Made by a program: the position numbers and the translations under genes. 64,000 nt of DNA. Origin: Chionis minor (lineage: Eukaryota; Chordata; Aves; Charadriiformes; Chionididae). The stretch covers positions 134,836 through 198,835 of the forward strand of contig VZSF01000108.1 of NCBI GenBank assembly GCA_013398295.1, in the 5' to 3' direction. This document shows, piece by piece, positions 24,915-38,900 of this stretch. The notes beneath the pieces are model-generated. The model had not been told where the DNA came from, made no database searches, and saw only the letters and a list, made by a program, of their open reading frames with translations. Position 1 is the first letter of the stretch. Each line of letters begins with the position of its first letter.

Positions 24915-25379
24915 AGTTCAGGAGAGACATGGACATACTGGAGAGTCCATTGAAGGGTGATGAATACAATGAAGGGGCTGGGGCATCTCTCCTGTGACGA
25001 AAGGCTGAGAGAGCTGGAACTCTTCAGCCTGGAGAAGAGAGGGCTCAGGGGGATCTCATTTATATGTATAAGTGCAGGGAGGGTGCATAGAGGATGGAAC
25101 CAGGCTCTTTCCAGTGACAGGATCAGAGGCAGTGGGCACAAACAGAAACACAGAAGGATCTGTCTGAACATCAGGGAACAGTCTTTACTGTGAGGGTGTC
25201 TGAGCATTGACACAGGCTGCCCAAAGAGGCGGTGGAGTGTCCCACCTTGGAGACGCTCAAAAGCTGGCTGGACGTGGTGCTGAGCACCTGGTTCTAGGGT
25301 GGCCCTCTTTGAGCAGGGAGGTTGGACCAGATGATCTCCAGAGGTCACTTCCAACCTCAAACACTCTGATTCTGTGATT
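24915..25379 (+). repeat. CR1 LINE 3' fragment
   Basis: This is a sense-orientation CR1 3' end. Landmarks in order are AGAGACATGGACATACTGGA, AAAGGCTGAGAGAGCTGGAA, TTCAGCCTGGAGAAGAGAGG, CAGGCTGCCCAAAGAGG, TTGGACCAGATGATCTCCAG and the terminal ATTCTGTGATTT. Plus-strand translation gives the decayed ORF2 C-terminus (CDERLRELELFSLEKR, then SSDRIRGSGHKQKHRR after a spacer) before a stop at about 25,191. It is 5' truncated and inactive. It belongs to the same broad family as the minus-strand fragment at 1.3 kb. Confidence 0.94.
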
Positions 25380-27456
25380 TAGTTGGTCAGGTATTCTAAG
25401 GATGTAGTGTATATGGTGCTTTATTGAGCTGAATTTCAGCTTTGGAAACCATTCGGCAACAGAAGATAAGACTTGAAACATGGTAGGGTCTGCAAAATCA
25501 TGCTTGCAGGTGAAAGGTCCCTTGTCTATGTCCTGTGTGTACATTCTGAAGTCTTCTGTAGTAATTCAGATTTAGTTAATGTGCTTGTGTGGTTTTGAAT
25601 TCTGCTTTGTGCAGGTGAGTACATTTGATAGACACTGGGATTAAGCACTGGTCTCCCTTACTAGGACTTTAGTCGCTTTTTACTTAGCACATCAGCTTTG
25701 TCTTGTTAACTAAGTTTTTTAGAAAGCTCCCCAAAGCCCTCTAGCTAGAGAAAGTACAGCATAGACAGTCTGGATTTCCAGACAGGATGGAGGCGTACAC
25801 TAGGAGCAGTGATTTGATTGACCACTCAGAAATACCACTGTGTGTCTTGGTATGGCTAGTGTATGTGTAAATGCCACTTCCTAAAAGCTGTTGACACACC
25901 TGACTATAGCAGGCTGTAAGGTTTGATAACTTGTAGCTTTTTTTAAAGGGATAAATGAAACATTCAAATATGCAAGGCTTGGAAATAAAGATTCTGTGTA
26001 ATGGAGGGCTCCCAGCATCCGAGACCTCACCTGATGACAATTTTATTTATTTCTTAGTGTCACCACTTACCTTGTACTAATATGGTTTAACACGTTACGT
26101 CAGTTTTGACTTAGCATATGCTTGCCTCTTTGAAGCTTCCTCTTGTAAATGTTAATAGTAAAACGTAAGGTGTTGAGCCTTCAGTTGAGGTGTTGTGGTT
26201 GGTGGGGGTTTTTTTTAAAGCTTTTAGCTAGAAAACTTGACTAATGCTCTTCTGTTTTGCAGTCTTGTTTAGCATCAAGACATAGCTTTGTGGGCTGAAT
26301 GAGTTTGTTTCATAGAGGTGGTAGTAAAAGCATTTTCCTCCATAATGGACTCACGAGATCACATGATTATGTGCTGTTGAATCACTGAATCACAAACACT
26401 TTGCTGAAAACCAGAAGGAACAAGCAGTCCCAGGAGCAGATTGCTCCCTGAGGTGAACAGAGTCTGCTAGGTCATCTTATGCTGGTGTAGTTTATTGTGA
26501 GGGTCAGGTAATCTGATTGTAATAGGCTTGCAAAGCAATTGATGTCACTTTTCTCCACTTGATTGTCAAGTGGGCTGTCTCAGACAGCTGAATCACATCT
26601 ACCAGTTACTCCTTTCTGAGGTCTGTTGAAAGATTCCTGCTGCTGCTTTTCTGCCACCTGTCTCAATAAATGCAAAAATCCACCCCCGGAGTCATACCTC
26701 TTAGTGCTTCAGGGAAGAGTCTTGCTAATAATGTAAGTCTGTGTATCTAATCCACTTAATACAGTGGATTCTGTGGAGAAATATAACAATCTGTACTTTG
26801 CATAAGCAAATTAGAATGTAGCAGACTGGTGTGACAGTTGGGAGACTGCACTGCTTACTGTTTTTTAAAATATTGGAACGAAGGATAGTTTTTGAGTTTG
26901 GCTTTTTTCTTGACCATTTTGTATTAGCTTCTGGTTTACTGTTTAAAGACTATTTCCCATCCAACACTGTTTCTGTTGGTTTGGTGAGCCTATGGGGGGT
27001 AGCAGGGGGAGGAATACTTGCTATCTCAGTTGTAAGTTGGCTATGAGGAAGTGCTTCACTGAACAGGCAGCATTCAACAGATTATTTTTTGAAACTCTGG
27101 ATGAACAGAATGTAAAGTGTTCTTGGTGCTGTGTGAAAAATCAAAAGGGAAGAGAAATACAAGAGCAGTTCTGGGGGAAACAATCATCCTAATTTTAGGC
27201 TGTAGTGCTTGAGCATACTAACATATTTCTGAAATACTTGTGTCTCTTCAGCTGGAAGACAGTTCAAGGGCACTGCTGCTGTGTGTAACAGCTTGGTGTG
27301 TGGTTGATCTACCTCTCTTCCTTGAGGTTTACCTGACTTCTTTCTGAAGGGTTTGTGTAAGGATGCTGGCTTAATTGTGTATTTGACTAAGGAAGTAGAA
27401 AGCTCAAAGCTCTCTGTAGCACAAAAACAGTAGTTTATTGTTAAACATCCTGGAAC

Positions 27457-27480
27457 ATGAGGGAGGGGTCCCTCCCTCAT
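27457..27480. repeat. Near-perfect 24-bp palindrome
   Basis: ATGAGGGAGGG (27,457-27,467) and CCCTCCCTCAT (27,470-27,480) are perfect reverse complements separated by GT. One strand is purine-rich and G-rich, the other pyrimidine-rich, so besides a cruciform it could adopt other non-B forms. Confidence 0.9.
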
Positions 27481-29960
27481 TTGGTGTCTCCCCAGTGGAT
27501 TTGTGAACCTTTCCATGTGTTACATGCTACTGCAAAACAAGGAGTGCAACTGTTGAGTAAACTGGTGAAGTTTCTTTTCGTCTATATGTCACTTTCCTGT
27601 TACCAGAGATGGGAGACTTTTAATCTTCCTGATTTTTCCATATAGACAGTGCTTTTTGAAGCACCTGCTGTGGATCAGTCTTTTTGAAAGCTGAAAACAT
27701 TGACTAGCTTCTCCTGCACCATATCCCTCCCTTCCTTCACCCCTTTCTGAAGTAGAAGATGAAAGAAGACTAAAAGCATTTAACTTTATCTTGAAGACTT
27801 AGATTACTTGGTATGTCTCTAGATGTATGTATTTTATGTGCTATTCTGTTTGGGACTGGATAACTTGCAGTCAAATGGCTAAGTCGGGAAACACTCTAAA
27901 GACCGGAAGTGTTTTGTAAGACTGGAAAAATGCTTGTAGAATTTTTTGAGGGCAGTATGATGAACTTCCTGACACAACCCTGGCCTTATACTGCTATATT
28001 TTTATGAAGGTCATTGTTTATCAAAGGCCAGTTGATGACTCCCAGTTCTTACCAGTAAACTACTCAAGCTCAGGTTTGAGAAGTTCTTGGTAGAGATCTG
28101 ACAGTATTCCATAGTCTTGAGTTTGAGTTTGATAATCTGTCACTGAGACTGTGTGCTGTACACTTCTGTTCATTTTAAGTAAAACTTACGTAGTTCTCTG
28201 TGGGAATCCCTAAATGATTCTTTGTGTGCCGAACTAATGTGTGGATCTGTTCTCAAGACTGTTTGTCCAAGTTGCATCAAGACATGATACCTTTCCATCA
28301 CCCATAGCTTGCTTTCAGAAAGACAAGCTTCAAAATCCTCCAGGCAGCTTAGGTTGTTCATCTGATTTCAGCATTGCTGATCACAAGCTCCTATATTGAA
28401 GTTTGCATATGAGTTATCTTTACAAGGAGGACTTCTCTTTTTCTGTGTTTAAACCAGGCAAGTACTTCAGGGATTGAGAAATGCAGACATTCTCTGTCAG
28501 CAACCATCTGAACATATCAGGTAGCATATGCTGTCTGATACCCCCTTGATGATGTAGCCAAGAGATTACAAATTGGGGGGGTGTTGTTGTCTGTGTTGGT
28601 TTTACATGCTTAGCTACAGTAGAGATCATTCAGTAGCTGATACTGAGTACAGCCAAATGAAGGATGCTGGAAACTTGGAGAGTGTTCAGCCACTGAGCTC
28701 TAAGCTGTGTCGTGTTTATTGTAGTAATAAGCTTTTCTTTGTGGTTCATTAGATGCAGCTGCAGTGAATTAGAACCAGCTTAAATATAACTCAGCTGATC
28801 TGCTTTGAATGCTCTAGGTATTTTTGTTGAAAGTTAGAGGCTTTCTTTCCTTTTGAGGTCCTTGCTGGAAAGAATATTTAGTTGTAGAAGCTAAATGCAC
28901 TTTGAAGGGGACACAGTTTTTGAGTTTGAGCTATGTTAATTCTGAAAATCATCCCAACTTGCCTTTTCTTTATGCAAAGGATAAAAAAATCAGCGAAGGA
29001 GCTGGTAGTTTGGAGACACCCATGTGATTTCTCTAACCTCTGATACTTAACAGTCTAAAAATAGTTACCATATGGGATGTCTTTATTGTGGGGACAGTCT
29101 CTGCTACTTGAGAACCTCTCTGTGTTTAAGTACTTTCTGTGCCTAAACATTTTTAGCTATTTCTTCAACTAGATGAAGTTGTCATATGGCTTTGAATGAG
29201 AGCTGCTGTCATTGTCCACAGATCTAGGAGGAAAGGGAGTTTTTTTTCTCTGAATTTAGTGGAAATGGCAGCATTCTGTGTCTGATTTTTTGTCTACTTG
29301 GATCAGGTTTAGATCTCAGTTAAAACCAAAATGTAAAAAACTTTGATCTTACACCAGTGAAAAATGCAACAAATTTTAATCTTAACACCTGGCTTGTGCC
29401 TGTTTCAAGCCTGTTGCAGTTGTTTAACCTTCTAGCAACCTACTGAATTTGTAGCTGCAGTGGAGGTTATTCAGAGATGTGCTTGACGGACTTCAGTAGT
29501 TTTTGCTGCTGTAGGGAGTTCACGAACTGCTGGGAGAAATTAAGAAAACGTTTGGTACTTGGCCTATGCTGAATCTATTTTCCAGTAAGCTGATGTATAC
29601 AAACAATAATCCTTAAAGAGCAGTTGCATGTCCTTTCAAGATGCACAGTAAAGAAGGCAAATTCTAAACTTGTACACACTTGTGTGGTACAGGTTATAAT
29701 TACTTACGTAATACATGATATCTTTCTGCTGGCAATTTGTGGTAGGTTTGGGAGATAAGTTACCAATAGCGTCCTTTTTGCAAATTTGAAATAATTACTG
29801 TACTACAAGCTGTTTTCATCATCAATTGAATGATGTTTGGTGGCGGGTCCTCAGTGTCAGAATGCTGCCATGTTTTACTTATGTGGTATTCTGATCTCAC
29901 CCTCCTTTTGTCACTGTCTCATCTGATGGCATGGACTTTCTCTAAAGTGACTTGCAGGTT

Positions 29961-29988
29961 TGTGACTTTAACTCTGTGACTGTAACTC
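29961..29988. repeat. 14-bp tandem duplication, one mismatch
   Basis: TGTGACTTTAACTC is followed directly by TGTGACTGTAACTC. It is a simple local duplication with no other feature attached. Confidence 0.85.
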
Positions 29989-32900
29989 TTCTGGCCTTCC
30001 CATGCACCACCTTTTTAAAAGTCTCTGTCAGGCTGCAGAACTTTGGTATGGTTGAATGAACTTCTGCAGTCAGTCTCAAACCAAAGTTCTTCTAATAGTG
30101 TTTTTCGAGAAATAAGTTTACTGCAGATTCAGCTGCTACTAGCCTTAGGCAACCAGTCCTGGTGTGCGCTCTCTGCCTCTTACTCTCCAGAGTAAAAGAG
30201 CTGTAAAGCTTTTGCATTACCCATTATGCGTAGGCTGAGCACTTAAAGATCTGTCAGCTGAAGCACTGTCTTGCAGAAGTGACTTGCAGGTAAATTGTAG
30301 TGACCATGCATCTGGTAGAGTATTTATGCAGTATTTGCAGTAAGAAAGGTGTAAATGCCTTCTTCCTTACTGCTGTTGCTAGGAAGCATACTTGAACCTA
30401 TTTTTCTACTGCTTTCCCCAAAAACTTTGAAGCAATGAATAAACTTCTGGAGGTTAAAAGTTGAGCATTGACTGAAAGGTGCATTTAATGTAGAATGGTG
30501 TAACATGCCTGCAGGGTGAAATAACCTAACCTTTTTACCTCTGAGTTAATTTAAAAATAACCTAACAACCTATGTTCCTCTATGTTGTACTTATGTGACA
30601 GGCCAATGAAATACAGAGATGTGTGGGTCATTGATATCAGGGCTTCAGGATTTAGGGATGCTGGTCTGTCTATCAGGAAATAGGTGGAAGGTAATTCGAA
30701 TACATTTTTTACTTCATTTTTGGTAGCAGAAGAGGAGGTGTAATGATGGCGCTACTTGTAGGAAGAAGTAATGTCTTTAAGGAGCTACCTGCAGTGCAAA
30801 AAAGGAAAAATCCTTGCTGTCTGGCTGTGAGACAAGATAGTACTTTCCATAACTGACTCTCTTCAAATTCTGACTATCATGACTATGAGTTAATTTGCAG
30901 AAGTGGATGATTGTTTGTCTTATGCTTATGTCCTTAGTTACACTGTTCTTTTAAATGCCCACACTTAAAATGTGGGTAGCAGAGCTTAAATGAGCAGCCT
31001 ATCAAAAAAAATACCACGGAGTCAATAGTTTTCTTCCTGATAAGACTTTCTTTTAGTGCTAGATCACGCTGACACCTAATGAAACAGACTTTCTGAAACT
31101 CAGAGATGCTAATGTTATAATTTACTGAAGAACTTGTTCCAATGTAATATGGATGGCACTTCTTGAAAATAGGATCTATAGAAGTTCAACTCCTACAAAC
31201 TAAGGTAGTGTCAAGTTCTACCTTTTTAACTGTTGGGTCTCCTGTGTATATTTGGTGGGTACGTATGATCATATAGGGCAGTGAGAACCCATACCTGATA
31301 TGATCAAGGACTTCTAATACTGACTGTAGCAGTTTGTTTAGACATCTCCATAGCACTGATGCCTTTTGACCTGTTCTCAGCATGTCTCCAGTGCTTTTCC
31401 TTTGTTTCTTCTGCTGCAGTGAAACACGTTCTTTACTTGATGCTGGTGAAGTGTGTGTATAAATACCCTATACCCTAGGAATTCAGTATAAACCACTGTT
31501 CCCTTTTCTGCCAGGCAAGTGTCAGGAGGGAAGATGCATACTACTTCTCAACAGTAACTTCTAACTTTATTTATTAATGCTTTGCTTCACAAGGCATTCC
31601 TTTCTCTTCCCCAAGCATAACGTTCACGTTGTGAAAGTGAACTCATTGCTGTTTTGGAAGTAATTCATTATGATACAAAGACAAACTTCCAAACTTGGAT
31701 TCTTTCTTCTCTCCAAGTCAGAGGGATGTCAAAGTGTAAATTACCCGTCTGGTTTATTTTCAGGTATTCTTCAGCACTTGAGAGGTCAGCTTTTGGGTGC
31801 CGTGGCAAATAACATGACTTGTTAGATGTGCTGTAAAGGGTGCTAGAGATAAGCAAGCTCTTAACTTACTGATCTCAAACTTGAGTGCTGGGTGAAAGCA
31901 CTCTTGCCCTTCTTCCATGACTCAGGGCTGGTGAACTGCTTTGGTGAGACTGTAACAAAAATACACAGGTTAGCCCATATTGGAAGCAAGGGTATCTTAA
32001 GTAAGATATCATCGTCATCATATTTTCCACCTGTTGATGTTCTCAAAGGAAATTTTTGGTTGCTGCTTTAGATCTAATATCTCTGTCCAGGTTCTTTTTT
32101 GCCCTATTTTGTGTGTTACAGGGAGGTTTTTGCGGTGTAGGGGACTTTCCTAGTGCTTGATGTGTGTTGATACAGGGCAGGAAAATGTAAGTTTACTCAG
32201 AGTTGTGTGCTGTTGGACTGACTTTGTTCTTGCTATTATGGTATCTTGAGACTTATCAGCAACTTTTTGGTAAACAATTCTCTTTATTTTTGCTTTGATA
32301 TTAAAGTTTGAAAACATGCTCAGGAGAATAAACTAAGTTGGGAAAGATACGATTCTGAGTTTGGGAGCTCTGCTGCAGTGGTTTACTTCTGTGACTACTG
32401 TTTCTTTTGTTATTGAATTAGGCATACAATTAGTCTTACAATGAAATTGCGTATTACTTCATTTTTTTGATGTGATGATAAATCTTTTAGTACAGTGAAG
32501 TCAGTTTTTCAAAACTAATTTAAAAGAAAATTACCTAATCTAGAAATTGCTGTTACAAGATCTAGATTTCAATAATATGTACATACAATGTTTAGTGAGT
32601 TGAAGTTGAAGCTTTAATAGGTTTGGATATAACTTCTAGCATAGGATAATACATGAAATACTATAGTATAAGAACGGAATAAAAACATGTATGCTAGCAA
32701 CCATGTGAGAAGCAAGGGTATCTTAGGCCAATTTAGTGATACTTAGTTTAATGGAAATTGGAGTACTAGAAAACACTGGAGGTGGAAGACAAATTAGATA
32801 CGGCTTTCAGTGAACAAAAGGTTAGGAGAAAGAGCTAGAGTGTATAGAAGCCAAATGGCCCCAGAAACTTTGTATTTTGTGGACAGAATGATAGGAAAAT

Positions 32901-35900
32901 ACGATAACCTGTATTAACTATGATGTATGCAATTCTTAGAGATTTAATGAAGGGTTCTGGCATCTTGGCTGCTGTGTTTCTCTGTTCTTCAATTTATGGT
33001 TGTGCAGGGATTCAAGTCGACAAAGGTCAGAAACCTTAAGGCTTGAGTAAGTTTTCTGTGCTGACTGAAATCAAGAACAAGATTATTTTAAAATAGGAAA
33101 ACTTCTTAACTATCCATCTTTCTGCATTTTTAGTTGGATTATGCAAAAAAAGATTTCTGCACGTAAGTCATCTCAGTACAGCATATGGGTATGTTATGTC
33201 TTTGTTGCATTATTCATTACTTGTGGTACAGCAGGATTAAGGAATGAAGTTCTCTTCATCTGCTACTGGAAGTCTGCTGCATTTGTGGAACTGTGGTGGA
33301 TTCCTACTCCTGGTGGGGGAGGCAGGGGAGAGTCATAGCTGTCTTTAAGCTTGTTGCCTTTTCTAAAAGGTGTGATTTTTAACTTCAGACTATTAAGAAT
33401 GTTATTTAGAAACTGAATAGTCTTTATCTGTAATAGGTGTTCAGAGTAAACTGGCTTTGGTGATATTTTTTCACATAAGTTAATTAGGGATTGTTGGACT
33501 AGAACACCTTGTTGATGTATTTAGTTTTCCTGCATAAGCTTTAAATCTTTTTAAGAAGGGAAGTAATGGAAGCCTCATAAGGCTGTGAGTGAAGTCTGAG
33601 CTAGTCTTGGTTGAAGAAGGCAGAAAATGCTAAATGGAAGCGTTTTGACTGAAGTGGTGTTCATTTTGCCCATTCAACCTCTCATGCCCAGCTGTGAAAA
33701 GAATTGTGTGGCTCGAGTCAGTTGGTGCCATGTATCCCTGGTTTTTTGCCTTACATGCTACTATGAGGGAAGGTAGGTATTTAGTATTTGTACAGTGTTA
33801 ACATCTGTAAGATGTTGATCCAAGGTCATACAAGCAATTTTGGACAGCATCATGTCCTGGGCTATTCAGGTAGTTTGCTGCAATATCTACTGCAATGCTG
33901 AGTTCATGGCAAACTCCAGTGCCTCTTGCCCTATCTTGCTAGTTGAGCTTTTGTCTTACTGAGGATCTCCTTCTTCCCAAGAAGGTTTATTGGAAGGCTT
34001 AATTTTTCCCGTGCAAAAGTGACTTGACTCTACATGTGGTGGTGCGTGTTTTTGTTTATGTGCAACATAAGTATTCAAATTAAGCTTTGCTTGTGATCAG
34101 TTTTAGAACTGAAAGAAGGATGCTGTCTCCAGCTTGTGATGTGGCTGTATATTAGGGCACTGGTGATCTGGGCTAGGGGAGACATGAGTGTGCAGGCTTT
34201 GTGTTGCTGTCCCAGCCTGATACCACTTTGAAATGACTTGTCAAGACGGGTATGGAGGAAGGGAGAGACATGCAGGATGCTGGGTTTTGACTTTCAGCTG
34301 CTAGCTTTTTTGGTTTTTGTCTATTAAGTATGTCAGTTGTTTAGCTAACTAGCTGTGTATGTGAGGGTTTAAGAGGCAGGGATATTCATTCATGCCACTT
34401 TTTCCTTGCATACTCTGTTTGAGATACTGTGAGACATCAAAAACTTCCGTGCAGGGAGGAAATTGAGGGAATTCATCCTGCTGTTTTAAGGGGCGGCCTG
34501 TGACAGAGGCACCAAGTTCTCAAAATCTGGCTCAGTGTGTGCTGGGGTGTGTCAGTGGTGGAGCGTCTGCAGTACTGCTGGGTTTTAGGCCCAGCCATCT
34601 CTCCAGCTTACCAGGGAGCTGTGAGGAAGAGGAATACTGCCATGAAAAACCAGTGGAGCAGAAGTGTTCCTCTAACATTGTGTTCTTCAGCCTGGACAAT
34701 GAGTCATCCATCAGTGGGCAACTGAGGGAAGTTGGGTGCACGAGGGACAGAACCTTTTAGCTATGTTCTCCTTCAGGAAGAGGAGTGGGAGGGCAAACAG
34801 AGTAGTGGGTGGCCTTGAAGTTGACACATGCTTTCTTGAACAGGATGAAGCTGGTTTTTTAATTTTTGGGTTTTTTTTAAATTGGAGCATCTCTTCAGAG
34901 TCAGACTAGTAAAGTGGTTTGCTTCCCTTTCCTGGGTATTGGTAAAATACCAGCTTTTGAGATTGCCAGTGGGCAGAGGGATGTAACTGCACTGTGAAAG
35001 AGGAAACAGTTTTACACAGCCCCACCGGAACAGTGAGGTAAATGATGAAAAGTTGAAGTAGACATACTAGCCAGTTCAAGCGCAGCAGGCACTGTAGTGG
35101 ATGTTGACTTTGAAACCTTTAAAGCTATCAAGGTGTGGTATTTGAAGAGTCCTCAAGTTATCTCCTTTCACCCCGTTGAGTCTGTTACCCTCAGTAAGAC
35201 TCAAGAGCGACTGCAGATGTATAAGGTTGAAGGGAAATGTCTGCAGTAAGATTCTGTTACTTCTTGCAGGATACATCTGCATTTTGACAGAATTGTATTG
35301 GCTTGGAAGAGCACTTTGCTAGAAGGCTGGGAGCTAGCACATGAGACAGGGACAGCATATGCAAGTGTTTAAATGAGTAAGAGGAAAAACAGTAGTTGGC
35401 AAGATTTTGTGAATGGTAGGGTGCAGTTGAAAAGTCTGAGCATATCCTGTCCTTCAAACAACAGTTTCACTTAAAGTATCAATCAAGTCTGGAATTTTTC
35501 ACAACTTGCTTGACATTGTCCATTTGTTTCAGGCCTAAATGGCTGTCTGTATGATCCAGTTATAGTTTTGGTGGATCTCTTGCTGAACATCAGCAATATT
35601 GGCTGTGTTCAGACAGGCCCAACTTGACATCTAGTTAGGCTTTCCATTTTAACAAAAGTAATAATTTTCACTCACTCAGCTGGCTTTAAATTCTTACATG
35701 AAAGAGGGTAATGAAAAAGAAGAGTATAATTTTGTGCTGAGTTCTTTCATTCTGTGCATAAGATAATGCTGTGTATGTTGATGCTCTCTTGCTCAGGGAA
35801 TAAGTTGATATATTGGTACAAGTGGTTATATGTCAAAATTGACTTGAATAATTAGGAACATAAAAATGGCTTTACTTTATTGGAGTCTCACTTGAACTGA

Positions 35901-38900
35901 TCACTTAGCAGAATGCAGGTGTTTGTTTTCTTTACAGAAGACTATTAGAGTTGGTATTTCTAATATGATTTCTAAGGTACATTTCTGTCCCATTGCCCCA
36001 GCTGACAAGGTAGTTAGTCAGTAATTGCAGCCAGCCAGAAGACCTCCCTCATGATCTCTGGGTTATTCCATTGTCAAGCAATGTCCTCACCTTGTTGTTT
36101 ACACGTTATTTTTTTCAGAACTGCTTGCAAATCTTAATGCTGGCTTCTTTCCCGATACATTAGTAGCATTAGTGTGGTGGTGTTTAGAGCATCCCATAGG
36201 TTATTAGGTGTTTTACAAGAATGCCCAGAGTGTCTGAAAGCGTTGCATACTGCATGGAGACATTTTTTAATCTGTGCGTATGTTTTTAGTGTTCCCTATG
36301 AATTTTTACATTAAATAGGTAACATGCCCTTTTTTCCCTCTGTCCTTTTAATGCGGTCACCAAGACTATCAAGCTTTTTTCCTGATAGCAGAATTCATGT
36401 CTGTACTGATGGCTCTTTCTTGTTTAGCTGTCTGCAGTTGTCCACCTGTCATCTTTTTGCTTACCTGGAATGGGCAAGTCTGTCTAATGGCCTCTTCATC
36501 CTTGCAGGTTAACTTTTGCCCCACCAATCACAAGGATGAATTAAAATGCTTTTCCTTACATGCCCTATTGCTTTTTTTTCATGCCCAACTTTGTCTCTTC
36601 ACTTACTCTCTCACTGTGCCTTGAGGTCAACATATGGAAGTGTTAAGTGGTATTATTTGTTTAGTGATTCACACAAGAGCCACTGCAAAGTGATTTCCCT
36701 TCTAATGTGTCACCTACCTTAGGCTATGAAGTTGGATTTTATTGTTGTGTAGGAGTCCTCTGCTTTCTGGTCTTAGTTTCCTGTGTTTACATTAGTAACT
36801 TTGTAGGTTACTTTGAAAATTTTGAGACCACCTTCTAAGAAGCTAGTTCTAAGATTTCTGTGAGGCTTTTTGGTCTTTGATCAGTATTGTATCGCAAAGT
36901 TCTTCCTCATAACTATGCGTAAATCAAGAGATACTCTACTTGTTGATTCTCTTGGGCTGAGTGGGTTTTCTCCTGGAACAGTACCCTAATCTAGTTCATG
37001 CTATAGATTTTTTTCAATAGTGTAATGGAGAGAATGACACAAATGAATGGACATGCAACTGGGAGGGCTACTAATGAAGAAATGTTGGTTTATGCTGTTT
37101 TAAAATAACAATGAAAACACAGGCTAAGAAGTTGTCATTGTTTAGCCTGTTTGTGCAGACTCACCAAACACAATGTGTGCTGTTGATGAGTGGACATCAG
37201 AGTAACCATTAAGCTCTCCATGACAACTATACTTCCTACAAGGAAAACGAAAGCGAGTAGTGTTTTGTTCTGATAAGCAAGTTTCTGACTGAAGAGAAGA
37301 TGGCCTCTGGGACTGTATGTGCCTTTGTCCATAAAGAAGTTTTGGGTCTTCTAGCAGCCTGTGTAATAGTTTTTACATATGTTGGCTTCAACAGCCTCCA
37401 TTATCTCTTATTGCACAGCTTTTTTGAGAACATGCAAGTTAATGCTGTGCTTTTCTGCAGGCTCATGAGAAACTTGACTGTTGGAAGAAAAAAGACCCCT
37501 TCACATTAACACTCTGGTAAAGATAAAAATGAGTAAAGAGGAAGCATTAAGAATTGCAGCTATTCAAAGTACAAATAACAGTTCATTCAAATACTTTTTA
37601 GCTGTTAAATTTTTTTGCTGAGTTCTGTTTTTTAAAGCAAAGTTCAGCATCTAGCTTATGTCAGGACTATTGCCTTTCACTGAGCCCTCAAATAATGATG
37701 ATTTTTTTAAAGTGTTTAGCAACACTCCACAAAAACAGCTTATCCTTGCTAAATGACCTTCATTACCTGTTGTGAGTTAAAAGAAGGTGATATAAATCCT
37801 CTGTAAAACACACTGAGTATTTAAATTTAAAAAGACAATAACTCTTACAAGCTCAGACTAAAGGTCTGATTTAGACCTTCATATCTGGAAGATAAAAATG
37901 ACATTGTACTCAGCCATGGGGTTCTCCTTGGTCTGCTATTTGATCTTATTAAAAAAAAAAACCCCAAAACTGTAATACCTCCTTATCCAAATAGCAACAT
38001 GTGATAATTGTCGCATGCTTTCATTGCACTGTCTGTACCCAATAGGAAGAAGGGCAAATACTGAATTCTAAAGCATGTTCTGAAAGTCTTCCGGTGTGTA
38101 ACTCTTCAGGAACATGTTTAGAATTTCTTAGTATTTTATCAAGAGCATTGTACCAGCAGTGACCCTGGAGACTGGAAGCATCTCATGGTGCAGCTTCAGC
38201 TGCCTCTGAACAGTGGTAATCTGTTGGAAGAAGCAGATGTGCTTTATATTTGGTGTCTGGCTGCTTCCATTCTGGGTGCTGATTTTTTCTGTAATCACCT
38301 TTATGTACTAATACTATTTAGAAGTAATATAGCTTAACAAGGGCAGGTATCTGTACAGCGATTTTTTTTTTGGTGTGGTGTCTGTAAATAGGAGTAAATT
38401 CTGTTATTAAACCTATGTGAAATAACTTTTTTCTCAACGATGCACATGTGTGAGTCTAAACAGGTGGTAAAAGGCTTTAGCCAGAAGTATGATGCATTAA
38501 AGGTTTCTCCCTAGCATATGCACCTGAGGTGGTAATAGTGTTTGAAGGCTGTTGTGTCTCGGCACTGCCAGGTTCCAGCCTCAGCTTACATTTTCAGCTA
38601 AACATGAGCTGTAGAGTATGTTACATACCAAAATACCTGTTTTGCAGGGAAAATTCATAGACCACTGTGACTGTTTTGCTGGTCTTCATCTTGCTAGCTC
38701 TGTGTTATTTTCTAAAGCTTTCAAAAATCTGCCGTTGATATAACAAACTGTTCTATGGCAACCAGAACCAATCACGTAAACCATATGGCTTTAATAACTT
38801 TGGATGTCTTCGGTCTTTAAAAACAAAAGCCTAGTTGCTTCTCCGCTAGACAAACCTTGCTCATGACTTGATTGAACTGCAGCTTATTAGAAACTGTGAT

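Noticed and set aside
24827..25360. 177-codon minus-strand open frame
   Set aside because: It is the antisense of the plus-strand CR1 3' fragment and its flank; its peptide is the reverse-strand shadow of the CR1 tail.
26380..26500. Possible CR1 3' end in reverse orientation (GAATCACTGAATCACA)
   Set aside because: Only the terminal-repeat-like bases resemble CR1; the following sequence does not continue along the family, so the match is too short.
34490..34770. Three overlapping open frames near 34.5-34.8 kb as a possible exon or repeat
   Set aside because: There is no recognised domain, the frames overlap on both strands, and the TTCAGCCTGGACAATG block is too short to assign to CR1.
38755..38830. 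CCAAT box with a nearby CACGT, as a possible ELAVL2 proximal promoter
   Set aside because: CCAAT at 38,768 is a 5-base motif expected by chance, with no CpG enrichment, no TATA box at a suitable distance and no recognisable first exon after it.
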